Below, piece after piece: positions 1-7,205 of a DNA stretch of 18,840 bases. The stretch is taken from assembly GCF_021647475.1 (NCBI RefSeq), contig NZ_JAKIUR010000053.1:1-18840 (forward strand). Direction: 5' to 3'. How positions within the stretch are numbered: position 1 is the stretch's first letter; each line of letters opens with the position of its first letter. The notes beneath the pieces are model-generated. The model was not told the origin of the DNA. It saw nothing but the letters and a program-made list of their open reading frames with translations, and ran no database searches. A program made the position numbers and the translations under genes. The stretch comes from Lutibacter sp. (GTDB lineage Bacteria; Bacteroidota; Bacteroidia; Flavobacteriales; Flavobacteriaceae).

Positions 1-74
1 ATGAGGAAGCAATCTCATTTTTATGAAAAGATTACTTCAAATTATGGCACTACATTTATAATTTTCGCAATGAC
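1..74. repeat. Partial GTCATTGCGA-type palindromic repeat, cut by the window edge
   Basis: The first bases (ATGAGGAAGCAATCTCA) match the left arm of the repeats at 13301, 13633, 13763, 16299 and 16441. The stretch ends with CGCAATGAC at 66-74, the expected closing arm. The centre is degenerate compared with the other copies, and the leading GTCATTGCG would lie before the window. It is an intergenic element with no coding capacity seen. Confidence 0.5.
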
Positions 75-193
75 ATTTTGATTTTCAGTTATTTAAAGTA
101 AATCCTTAGGTCGAACTCAGGTTAATATCAAGTTATTATATTTTTATATATTTGATTAAGTATTTCACCGTAAGAAGCTTGTCTAATACCAAT

Positions 194-202
194 TATACTT
201 TG
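194..202 (+). promoter_or_regulatory. Candidate -7 box for the hybrid regulator
   Basis: TATACTTTG lies 17 bp before the ATG and approximates the Bacteroidota -7 element TAnnTTTG, with one base missing in the spacer. A TTG at 179-181 could be the -33 element, but the spacing is short. The area is very AT-rich, so this is only a weak candidate. No Shine-Dalgarno sequence is evident, as is common in this phylum. Confidence 0.25.
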
Positions 203-219
203 TACAAAATAGACTATTT

Positions 220-3153
220 ATGAAAAAATATTTACCTCATCTTTTCTTTCTATTAAGTTGTATAGTATTTGGGCAAAATTCTTTGAAAACACAAACTGTA
301 AAAAAGAAAGCTGACTCATTAAAAGTTTCTAAAATTTTAAATTTGGGTATTCAAGAAAAAGACACTCTAAAACAATTAAAATATTTTGAAAAGTCGCTTT
401 CTATTTCTAAAATAAATAAATATAATTTCGGCATATTTTCCTCAAATAAAAGAATAGCCAACTGGAAAAAAAATAGATATAATACCGATTCAGCAATAGC
501 CCAGTTAAAAAAAGGAGCAAAAGAACTACCTTTAAAAAGCAATTATAAATTAAAACTACTGCTGTTGATTGGCGAAGAATTTAAAAGAAAATCAGTATAT
601 GATTCTGCCGTTTATTATACCCACAAAGAAATAAATCTAGCTGAAAAAGCAACTAAACAAGAATATATTATTAGGGGTTTTATTCTCCTTGGAAATATTT
701 GGTATCAAAAATTTGAATATGATAAGGCTTTTTTAAATTATGCAAAAGCAGATTCTATTTGCAGCAACGATAAAGTTTTTGAAACCTCCACCCTTCATGC
801 ACGAATTTATAATTATATGGGATATGCCGTTAGAACTACACATGGTTATGCAAAATCATTAGAATTTTATAAAAAGGCTAAAAAAGTTTATCAAAAATTA
901 AATAATACATTTGGGATGCAAGAAGTAAACACAGCTATTGCACAAGCCTATATTTCACTAAAAAAATATAAAGAAGCCTTGAAATTATTGAATGAGTCTA
1001 TCTCTTATCAAGAAAAATTACCTATACACAATTCATATTCTTATGCCGTTATAGTTCGTGGCTTTTTACTTACTAAAATGCATAAACTAAAATTAGCTAA
1101 AAAAGATTACCAGTTATACTACTCATTAGCCGTACAAACTAAAAATAAAACATATCAAAGATGGGGGTTGGGCTATTTAGCTAATTTTTATAGTATGAAT
1201 AAAGAATATGCTAAAGCAATTATTTTTTATAATAAAGTTATTAAATTATGTAAAGAAGAAAATGATTTTGGTAATGAACTCGAATACACGCTTCGACTTA
1301 TAGACGCTTATAAACGTACAAATAAATTTAAAAAAGCAACCGAAACTTACGATAAGTATATTGTTTTGCTAAAAAAAATTGAGAAAAAAAATATAAATAA
1401 AGAAACCCACGCCCTAGAAATAAAATATCAAACACATAAAAAAGAACAAAAAATTGTATTATTAAAAACAGAAAATGAATTAGCAAAACAACAAAAAACA
1501 AATCAGCAAAATTTATTTATTACCGGAATAGGAATTACATCGTTAGTAGGATTATTTTTCTTTTTTTCATATAGAAACAGAAAGAAAACGATGCGAAAAT
1601 TAAAAGAATTAGATCAATTAAAAACGAATTTATTTACAAACATATCTCATGAATTTAGAACACCGCTAACATTAATTTCAAGTCCAATTCAACAACAACT
1701 AAAGAAAAAAAATATTTCAAATAAAGATAGAGCTAGTTTTGAAATTATTCAAAATAACACCGCTCGTTTGTTAGATTTGGTTAATCAACTATTAGATATT
1801 TCTAAAATAGAAGTGGGTAGTTTAAAATTAAAAATAGCACAACACAATTTAACTTCTTTTTATGGAAAATTATTAGATGGGTTTTCATTTATGGCAAATC
1901 AAAAAAAAATTGATTTTAAAGTAAAAATAAATCCAACACCTGAAGAAACTTGGTTTGATAAAGACATTTTAGAAAAAATTTCAACCAATCTACTTTCAAA
2001 CGCCATAAAATATACACCCATAAAAGGAACCATTATTACCGAGGTTTTTGTGAAAGAAAACAAACTTAATTTTATAGTAAAAAATACTGGAACAGGAATT
2101 TTATCTAGCAAAATTTCAAAAATATTTAATCGGTTTTATCAATTAAATAATAATTCTGAAGGAACAGGAATTGGATTGGCATTAGTTAAAGAATTAGTTC
2201 TACTTCATAAAGGAAAAATTAAAGCTGAAAGCATCCCAAATCAATGGACAACATTTACCGTTTTACTTCCAGTAAATAAAAAAGCATTTAAAATAGATGA
2301 AATTATTACAGAACCATTAATCAATAAAAATATACAAAATATAAGTTTTGATAATGGTAGTACTATCGAATTTCAAAACACCGCAATTAATGAAGAAACC
2401 GAAAATCCAATTGCATTAATTGTGGAAGACAATAAGGATGTAAATAATTATATTAGCACTTTATTAAAAGATGAATATACTATTATACAAGCAGTTAATG
2501 GTGAAGAAGGAATTAAACTTGCTTTAGAATATGTTCCAGATATTATTATTAGTGATATTATGATGCCTATAAAAGATGGCATTACACTTTGTAATACGTT
2601 AAAAACAGATGAGCGTACCAGCCATATTCCTATTATTTTATTAACTGCAAAATCAGGAGAAGAGAATCAAATTAAAGGAATAAAAGTAGGTGCTGATGCT
2701 TACATCACCAAACCCTTTAATAATGATTTGTTGCTTTTAAAAGTAGCACAATTAATTGCTATTAGAAAAAAATTACAAACTAGGTATAGCCAAGAAGTAA
2801 TTTTAAAACCTAAAGATATTGCGGTTAATTCTATTGATGAACGTTTTTTAGAACGTGTACAACAAATTTTAGATACCAATTTAGTTGAATCATCTTTCCA
2901 TGTAAACGAATTTTCTAAAGCGGTTGGTATGAGCAGAATGCAATTACACCGAAAATTAAAAGTATTAACAGGTTTGTCAACTACAGAATTTATAAGGTCG
3001 CAACGCTTAAAACTAGCAGCTCAATTATTAAAAACTTCTGATATAAACATATCGCAAGTAGGTTATAGTGTTGGATTTAATGACCATGCCTATTTTAGCA
3101 AATGCTTTAAAAAAGTGTATAAATGCTCTCCCTCAGAATACGCAAAAAAGTAA
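220..3153 (+). CDS. Hybrid two-component system protein: TPR sensor, histidine kinase, receiver, AraC output
   Basis: This one-protein signalling system senses, phosphorelays and binds DNA. Residues 1-19 form a signal peptide ending FGQ. Residues ~40-410 are TPR-like helical repeats, predicted periplasmic. A single membrane helix lies at ~432-452. The kinase dimerisation domain carries the phospho-acceptor His477 (ISHEFRTPLTLI). The ATPase domain has the N box around Asn594, a G1 box NTGTGI at 622-627 and a G2 box GTGIGL at 648. In G1, Asn replaces the usual Asp. The receiver spans ~731-845 with Glu736/Asp737, phospho-acceptor Asp779, Thr809 and Lys831. An AraC-type helix-turn-helix pair fills ~880-977. 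At 977 aa it is shorter than the ~1,300-1,400 aa polysaccharide HTCS regulators, because TPRs replace the beta-propeller sensor. It precedes the envelope operon and probably controls it (inference). The stimulus is unknown. Confidence 0.95.
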   Translation: MKKYLPHLFFLLSCIVFGQNSLKTQTVKKKADSLKVSKILNLGIQEKDTLKQLKYFEKSLSISKINKYNFGIFSSNKRIANWKKNRYNTDSAIAQLKKGAKELPLKSNYKLKLLLLIGEEFKRKSVYDSAVYYTHKEINLAEKATKQEYIIRGFILLGNIWYQKFEYDKAFLNYAKADSICSNDKVFETSTLHARIYNYMGYAVRTTHGYAKSLEFYKKAKKVYQKLNNTFGMQEVNTAIAQAYISLKKYKEALKLLNESISYQEKLPIHNSYSYAVIVRGFLLTKMHKLKLAKKDYQLYYSLAVQTKNKTYQRWGLGYLANFYSMNKEYAKAIIFYNKVIKLCKEENDFGNELEYTLRLIDAYKRTNKFKKATETYDKYIVLLKKIEKKNINKETHALEIKYQTHKKEQKIVLLKTENELAKQQKTNQQNLFITGIGITSLVGLFFFFSYRNRKKTMRKLKELDQLKTNLFTNISHEFRTPLTLISSPIQQQLKKKNISNKDRASFEIIQNNTARLLDLVNQLLDISKIEVGSLKLKIAQHNLTSFYGKLLDGFSFMANQKKIDFKVKINPTPEETWFDKDILEKISTNLLSNAIKYTPIKGTIITEVFVKENKLNFIVKNTGTGILSSKISKIFNRFYQLNNNSEGTGIGLALVKELVLLHKGKIKAESIPNQWTTFTVLLPVNKKAFKIDEIITEPLINKNIQNISFDNGSTIEFQNTAINEETENPIALIVEDNKDVNNYISTLLKDEYTIIQAVNGEEGIKLALEYVPDIIISDIMMPIKDGITLCNTLKTDERTSHIPIILLTAKSGEENQIKGIKVGADAYITKPFNNDLLLLKVAQLIAIRKKLQTRYSQEVILKPKDIAVNSIDERFLERVQQILDTNLVESSFHVNEFSKAVGMSRMQLHRKLKVLTGLSTTEFIRSQRLKLAAQLLKTSDINISQVGYSVGFNDHAYFSKCFKKVYKCSPSEYAKK

Positions 3154-3195
3154 TTAAAACTTTAATTTAACCAATCAAATAGCTCTTTTTTAAAA

Positions 3196-3271
3196 ATGTA
3201 ACTTAAGTTACATAAGTTATAGTATTTGTTACATTGCTCATAACTAATTGATTATTATCAATCTATATTTA
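3196..3271 (+). promoter_or_regulatory. Candidate operator-promoter of the envelope operon
   Basis: ATGTAACTTAAGTTACAT at 3196-3213 is a perfect 18-bp palindrome. GTTACAT occurs at 3207-3213 and again at 3228-3234, exactly 21 bp apart, which is the two-helical-turn spacing typical of AraC-family direct repeats. TATATTTA at 3264-3271 resembles a -7 box (TAnnTTTG) and starts 36 bp after the second repeat. The paralogous locus at 11173-11247 keeps both the 21-bp and 36-bp distances. No good -33 TTG is present at normal spacing, as expected for an activator-dependent promoter. Assigning the upstream AraC-type regulator to this site is inference. Confidence 0.5.
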
Positions 3272-3322
3272 TCAAAACAAAATTAGCTGTGTTTTTTGTT
3301 AAGGCTTCCTTTTTTAAAAAAC

Positions 3323-3490
3323 ATGTTGAATGATTACGATATGTCTAAAAACACATATGAAGGATCTCTAAAAAAGGTTCCTTCAAAAAACATACTATTA
3401 AATGTAAAAAACCTTTCTAAAGGAAAATATACTTTAAAAGTTATTAATAGAAATAAAGTAATAAAAACAGTAAGGTTTATTAAAAAATAA
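3323..3490 (+). CDS. Tiny ORF resembling the C-terminal half of a T9SS type A sorting domain
   Basis: This is a 55-residue ORF from ATG 3323; ATG 3341 (MSKN...) is equally possible. The last ~32 residues follow the pattern LLNVKNLSKGKYTLKV...KK, like the end of Por-secretion tails (DVSNLxxGxYxLKV...KK), but the YPNP-containing first half is missing. The copy at 11223 ends in the same motif. Compared with that copy, this one has lost the upstream ATG (ATT at 3247), is frameshifted before the shared MSKN segment, and has an in-frame 39-bp insertion containing the inverted repeat 3360-3383. It has no signal peptide here. It could be a small protein, a translated leader, or a decaying remnant. 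It sits 27 bp before the next gene, first in the presumed operon. Confidence 0.45.
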   Translation: MLNDYDMSKNTYEGSLKKVPSKNILLNVKNLSKGKYTLKVINRNKVIKTVRFIKK

Positions 3491-3517
3491 ATCAATAAAT
3501 AGTAACAATAATTAAAA

Positions 3518-4081
3518 ATGAAAAAAATGAAAAATTTAAGAAAATCTATCAGTTTAGCTATTTCATTATTTATGATAATAGTATTAGTTCAAGCAGAAAA
3601 TATTGAAAGCAAAGTATTGTTAATTAAACCTAAAGCTACTATTGAATCACCAATAAATCGTATTTTTTATGAGCTTATGTATAAAATTCAACATGGAAAA
3701 GCTTTACAAATAGAAGTAGCTTCAATGAGTATTAATAAATCTAGAAGGCCATATTTGAATTCATATACATCTTATGGAAAAGCTTATTTGGCTAAAGAAA
3801 ATTCTACAACTTTAAAAACAGATCGAAATGTTAGTATGGAATTTAGTGATAGAAATAATTTTACTGGAAGAAAAACTTTAGAAGGTATAAAAATATATGG
3901 AGCTACTAACACTATTAAAGTAGAAATAAAATTAGTTACATGGGGCAATAAAACCATTGTACTAAGAGATGTAAAAATTCATAAAGATGGTTTTGGATAT
4001 TTTATTACAGGAAGAGTTACTGATGGTAACAGAACTGTATATTATACATTAGGAATATTTGAAGTTCAAACCATAATATAA
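3518..4081 (+). CDS. Secreted protein, paralogous family member A1 (cysteine-free)
   Basis: This is an unrecognised 187-residue protein with a signal peptide (cleavage near VQA/EN, residue ~26). It is closest to the gene at 5971: both carry a DR(N/S)NF motif, TWGNKTI, a GYFITG segment and TDGNRTVYYTLGI near the end. The other three paralogues each have exactly two cysteines. This one has none: Ala62 and Thr185 occupy the two cysteine positions. The mature part looks beta-rich. It has no lipobox, no sorting tail and no membrane helix after the signal, so it is probably periplasmic or secreted. It is followed after 1 bp by the next paralogue, which indicates co-transcription and possibly co-translation. 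A start at the second Met (3527) would leave the same signal peptide. Confidence 0.85.
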   Translation: MKKMKNLRKSISLAISLFMIIVLVQAENIESKVLLIKPKATIESPINRIFYELMYKIQHGKALQIEVASMSINKSRRPYLNSYTSYGKAYLAKENSTTLKTDRNVSMEFSDRNNFTGRKTLEGIKIYGATNTIKVEIKLVTWGNKTIVLRDVKIHKDGFGYFITGRVTDGNRTVYYTLGIFEVQTII

Positions 4082-4082
4082 A

Positions 4083-4622
4083 ATGAAACTTTTAAAAATA
4101 ACCATACTAACCTTATTTTTAGGTTTAACGAATATGCAAGCTCAAATTAGGAATACTAATTTAAACAAGCCTAAAATTAGACCAAGATTATCTTTACCGT
4201 CATATGTTACTAATACATTTGATAAAATCATGTATGATTTAGACCATGGCATCTGTTATAAAGTTGCTATGGTTTCACTTGAATTAGATACTAAAAATGT
4301 CAATCATAACTCTTTTAATATTGAAACACGCCATGGAAAAGGATTTTTGGTAAAAGATGGAAATGAGTTAAAAGCAATATTTCCTTTGCAAATGGGTATA
4401 AAGCAAACTCGATATCAACAAACTGTTGAAACTACACTTAGAATTAGTAAAGACCGAAATAATGCTAAAATTGATATTCGAAACTCAGTTTATTATCATC
4501 TAATTTATGATGCAAAAATTGTAAAAAAGAAAAACGGATATTTTATAACCGTTAAAAAAAATACGAGTATAAAAACGGTTTCTTTCACTTTTGCAATATA
4601 TAAAACACCTTGTTTAATTTAA
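4083..4622 (+). CDS. Secreted protein, paralogous family member A2
   Basis: This is an unrecognised 179-residue protein. The signal peptide ends MQA/Q at residue ~20, giving a mature start QIRNT that is also seen in the gene at 6593. The only cysteines are Cys58 (within GICYKV) and Cys177 (ending PCLI). They occupy the same positions as in the genes at 5971 and 6593, which suggests a disulfide joining an early strand to the extreme C-terminus. The C-terminal half keeps the family pattern: alternating hydrophobic strands, GYFIT, then a final FAIY-type strand. It lies 1 bp after its neighbour and 10 bp before the OmpA-type gene. Its function is unknown; it may be an envelope partner of the adjacent proteins. 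Confidence 0.85.
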   Translation: MKLLKITILTLFLGLTNMQAQIRNTNLNKPKIRPRLSLPSYVTNTFDKIMYDLDHGICYKVAMVSLELDTKNVNHNSFNIETRHGKGFLVKDGNELKAIFPLQMGIKQTRYQQTVETTLRISKDRNNAKIDIRNSVYYHLIYDAKIVKKKNGYFITVKKNTSIKTVSFTFAIYKTPCLI

Positions 4623-4632
4623 ATACAACTTT

Positions 4633-5934
4633 ATGAAAAAGTTTTTAATAATTCTTGTTTTGGCAGTTTTTGGAAACATATCATCTGTTCATGCACAATT
4701 TTGGAAAAAATTAGGAAAAAGAGCAGCCGAGGCAGCTAAAGAAACCGTAACTCAAAAAGTAGAAAATAAAACTGCAGAAAAAACAGGAAATGTAATGGAT
4801 ACAATTCTTAGTTCAGATAAAAAAATTAAGAAACTAGGAAAACATAAGAGGCGTAAAAATAAAGCAAAGAAGTCTTCTAAATCCAATGATAATAATGGAA
4901 ATAGTTCTGAAAACACAGTAAACAGCAACAAAGATTTTGTAGCTGGAACAAAAATTATTTATTCCGATACTTTTAAAAATGATGCTATTGGCGATTTTCC
5001 TATAACTTGGAATACCAATTCCTCTGGTCAAGTGGTTACTTTTGGTAACGACAATACCCGTTGGTTACAATTAGACTTAGGGCAATATACGCCAGATGGT
5101 ATTACAGAAATACCTAAAAATTGCACCTTTGAGTTCGACCTTAGCGTTTCTAATAATTTCGATTGGTATTCTGATGGAATATGGGTAAATATTATTGAAG
5201 TTAAAGACAAAAGAAAAGACTTTACTAAATGGACACGTTTTGGCTGGGGAGCAAATGGCGTTAGGTTACGATTAAAACCCAAAAATTTTAATTATGTAGG
5301 CGAAACATCAATTACTACCTATTTAAATAGTGAAAAAATTATAGAAAATTCAAAAAACACAAAACAATTCACTATTAAAAATAATACCGTTCACGTTTCA
5401 CTTTGGCGACAAAAAACTAGATTAAGAGTTTACCTTAATAGTGAAAAAGTATGGGATATACCTCGTGCTTTTGGTACAGTTAATTACAATGCTATAACCT
5501 TTAATACTGCAGGCAAAGAAGCTGAACATTTTTTTGTTAGCAATCTACGTTTAGCTGTTGCAGGTAAAGATATGCGACATCCATTACTAGAAACAGGTAG
5601 ATTTGAGACTAATGAAATTCTTTTTGATGTTAATAAAGCTACCATAAAACCGAGTAGTTTTAAAATCCTTGACGATCTAGGTAAAGTTTTGCAAGATAAT
5701 CCTGAAGTAAATATTAAAATTATTGGTCATACCGATAGTGATGGTACAGCTGCCTCAAATCTAATACTTTCAAAAAAAAGAGCCCAAGCAATAAAAGAAT
5801 ATTTAAGTGATAATTTTCCTATTGCGGGTAAACGCATGTTAGTTATTGGCAAAGGCGAAAGTGAACCTATTACAAGTAATACAACAGCTGCTGGTAAAGC
5901 CAAAAACAGACGTGTAGAATTTATAAAAATTTAA
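4633..5934 (+). CDS. OmpA-family peptidoglycan-binding protein with laminin-G-like middle region
   Basis: This 433-residue protein has a type I signal peptide ending VHA/Q (~residue 21) and no lipobox. A charged helix (FWKKLGKRAAEAAKE...) and a Lys/Asn/Ser-rich linker run to ~residue 95. Residues ~100-315 look like a jelly-roll, laminin-G or sugar-binding-type beta-sandwich, a fold guess from aromatic and beta-strand spacing. The OmpA C-terminal domain spans ~327-433: ILFDVNKATIKP, GHTD at 365-368, LSKKRA with Arg383, and NRRVEF with Asn425-Arg427. GHTD Asp368 and Arg383 are the residues expected to grip diaminopimelate in peptidoglycan. It lies between two pairs of the cysteine-paired family, so it may tether that assembly to the cell wall (inference). 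Confidence 0.9.
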   Translation: MKKFLIILVLAVFGNISSVHAQFWKKLGKRAAEAAKETVTQKVENKTAEKTGNVMDTILSSDKKIKKLGKHKRRKNKAKKSSKSNDNNGNSSENTVNSNKDFVAGTKIIYSDTFKNDAIGDFPITWNTNSSGQVVTFGNDNTRWLQLDLGQYTPDGITEIPKNCTFEFDLSVSNNFDWYSDGIWVNIIEVKDKRKDFTKWTRFGWGANGVRLRLKPKNFNYVGETSITTYLNSEKIIENSKNTKQFTIKNNTVHVSLWRQKTRLRVYLNSEKVWDIPRAFGTVNYNAITFNTAGKEAEHFFVSNLRLAVAGKDMRHPLLETGRFETNEILFDVNKATIKPSSFKILDDLGKVLQDNPEVNIKIIGHTDSDGTAASNLILSKKRAQAIKEYLSDNFPIAGKRMLVIGKGESEPITSNTTAAGKAKNRRVEFIKI

Positions 5935-5970
5935 TAACTCTTATAATAATAACAATTTAAAATATTTATC

Positions 5971-6552
5971 ATGAAAAATTCAAATAAAAAAAATTACAAA
6001 AAACCAAATTATTTAAAAGCAATTAAAAGTGGACTCTTCTTAATTATAACCATCTTTTTTTTAAAAGCAAACAGTATTAACGCTTCTAATGGTAAACTTC
6101 TAAAATTTAATAATTCCATTTCTGAGATTACCATAGACCCAGTATATAACCAACTTTTTAATGCTATTAAAAGTGGACGAAAATGTTATAATGTTAAAGT
6201 TACTTCGGTTAGTGTAAAAAATAATAATTATGCTTTTACATCTTTTTCAGTTGGGTTTTTACGAATTCAAAGTGGATATAATATTGCAATAAGCGGCCTT
6301 CAAACAGAATTTGACGATCGTAGCAATTTTCGAGGAGCTAAAACTGTTGAAAATTTGGTTATTTATAAAAATGGGAAATATAGTATTGGCATGACTGTAA
6401 ATATGAGAACTTGGGGAAATAAAACCATAAAGCTTAAAAATGTAAAAATCACAAAAGAACCTTATGGATATTTTATTACAGGAAAGGCAACCGATGGTAA
6501 CAGAACGGTTTATTATACATTGGGGATATATGAAACTACTTGTTTAATTTAA
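5971..6552 (+). CDS. Secreted protein, paralogous family member A3
   Basis: This is a 193-residue protein of the same unrecognised family as 3518, 4083 and 6593. It has an unusually long basic N-region (~20 residues, rich in Lys and Asn) before the hydrophobic core, with probable cleavage after INA near residue 39. It has exactly two cysteines, Cys72 (KCYNV) and Cys191 (TTCLI end). The region with TWGNKTI, GYFITG and TDGNRTVYYTLGI is nearly identical to the gene at 3518, so 3518 and 5971 are the same subtype. Together with 6593 it repeats the order seen at 3518-4083, which implies a two-gene duplication around the OmpA-type gene. No enzyme motif was found. Confidence 0.85.
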   Translation: MKNSNKKNYKKPNYLKAIKSGLFLIITIFFLKANSINASNGKLLKFNNSISEITIDPVYNQLFNAIKSGRKCYNVKVTSVSVKNNNYAFTSFSVGFLRIQSGYNIAISGLQTEFDDRSNFRGAKTVENLVIYKNGKYSIGMTVNMRTWGNKTIKLKNVKITKEPYGYFITGKATDGNRTVYYTLGIYETTCLI

Positions 6553-6592
6553 ATATAACATACACCAAAATTAATTCTAAAAATCTATAGTC

Positions 6593-7183
6593 ATGAAAAT
6601 TTTATTTAAAATATCTATAATTGCTATAATAACAATTACATCTGCAACAGCACAAATAAGAAACACCAAAAAAATCAATTTAACTAAAAAAGTATATTTA
6701 CCTAAAGATAGATTAAATCTCAGTAATCAATATCTCAATTTAGAAACAATAAAAAGCAATATAAAGTCCAGTAAAAAATGCTACAATATAGATGTTAGTT
6801 CTACTGCAATTATTCCACCAAAATATCCAAAATATGTAAAATCTATAGATGCTTATTATAGTGCTAGAGGGTATGTATTTGTTGAATTGAATTATCTTAG
6901 AACCAATGGATTACTCTTAAGAAGCGATGTAAGTTTTAGTAAATTTAAAGGAAATAATTATGAAGTTTTAATTTATCCTGAAAGCAATAATAAAAAGAAA
7001 ATTGATAAAAACAGAATTAAAATTACATGGCATATGCCCGATCAGGGTGTCCAAACATTCAATTTGAGACACGTATCAATTCAATATAAAACTTATGGTA
7101 TTTTAATAATTGGCGATTATGATATTAACGGTGTTATAACTGGGGTATCCATAAGTTTAACACCTACTAACTGTCTAATTTAA
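6593..7183 (+). CDS. Secreted protein, paralogous family member A4
   Basis: This is a 196-residue unrecognised protein. The signal peptide ends ATA/Q at ~20-21 and the mature start QIRNT matches the gene at 4083, pairing these two as one subtype. The only cysteines are Cys63 (KKCYNI) and Cys194 (TNCLI end), conserved in position with 4083 and 5971. It is the most diverged of the four: the TWGNKTI segment reads TWHMPDQGVQTF, and GYFITG reads YGILIIG. It has predicted beta-rich secondary structure and no membrane helix beyond the signal. It is 40 bp after the previous gene and 22 bp before the next, within the same run. Confidence 0.83.
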   Translation: MKILFKISIIAIITITSATAQIRNTKKINLTKKVYLPKDRLNLSNQYLNLETIKSNIKSSKKCYNIDVSSTAIIPPKYPKYVKSIDAYYSARGYVFVELNYLRTNGLLLRSDVSFSKFKGNNYEVLIYPESNNKKKIDKNRIKITWHMPDQGVQTFNLRHVSIQYKTYGILIIGDYDINGVITGVSISLTPTNCLI

Positions 7184-7205
7184 GAAACACTTAAAAAAAA
7201 GGTTT

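Noticed and set aside
3296..3322. TTG start for the first mini-ORF
   Set aside because: The region is frameshifted relative to the related ORF at 11223, and ATG codons are available at 3323 and 3341.
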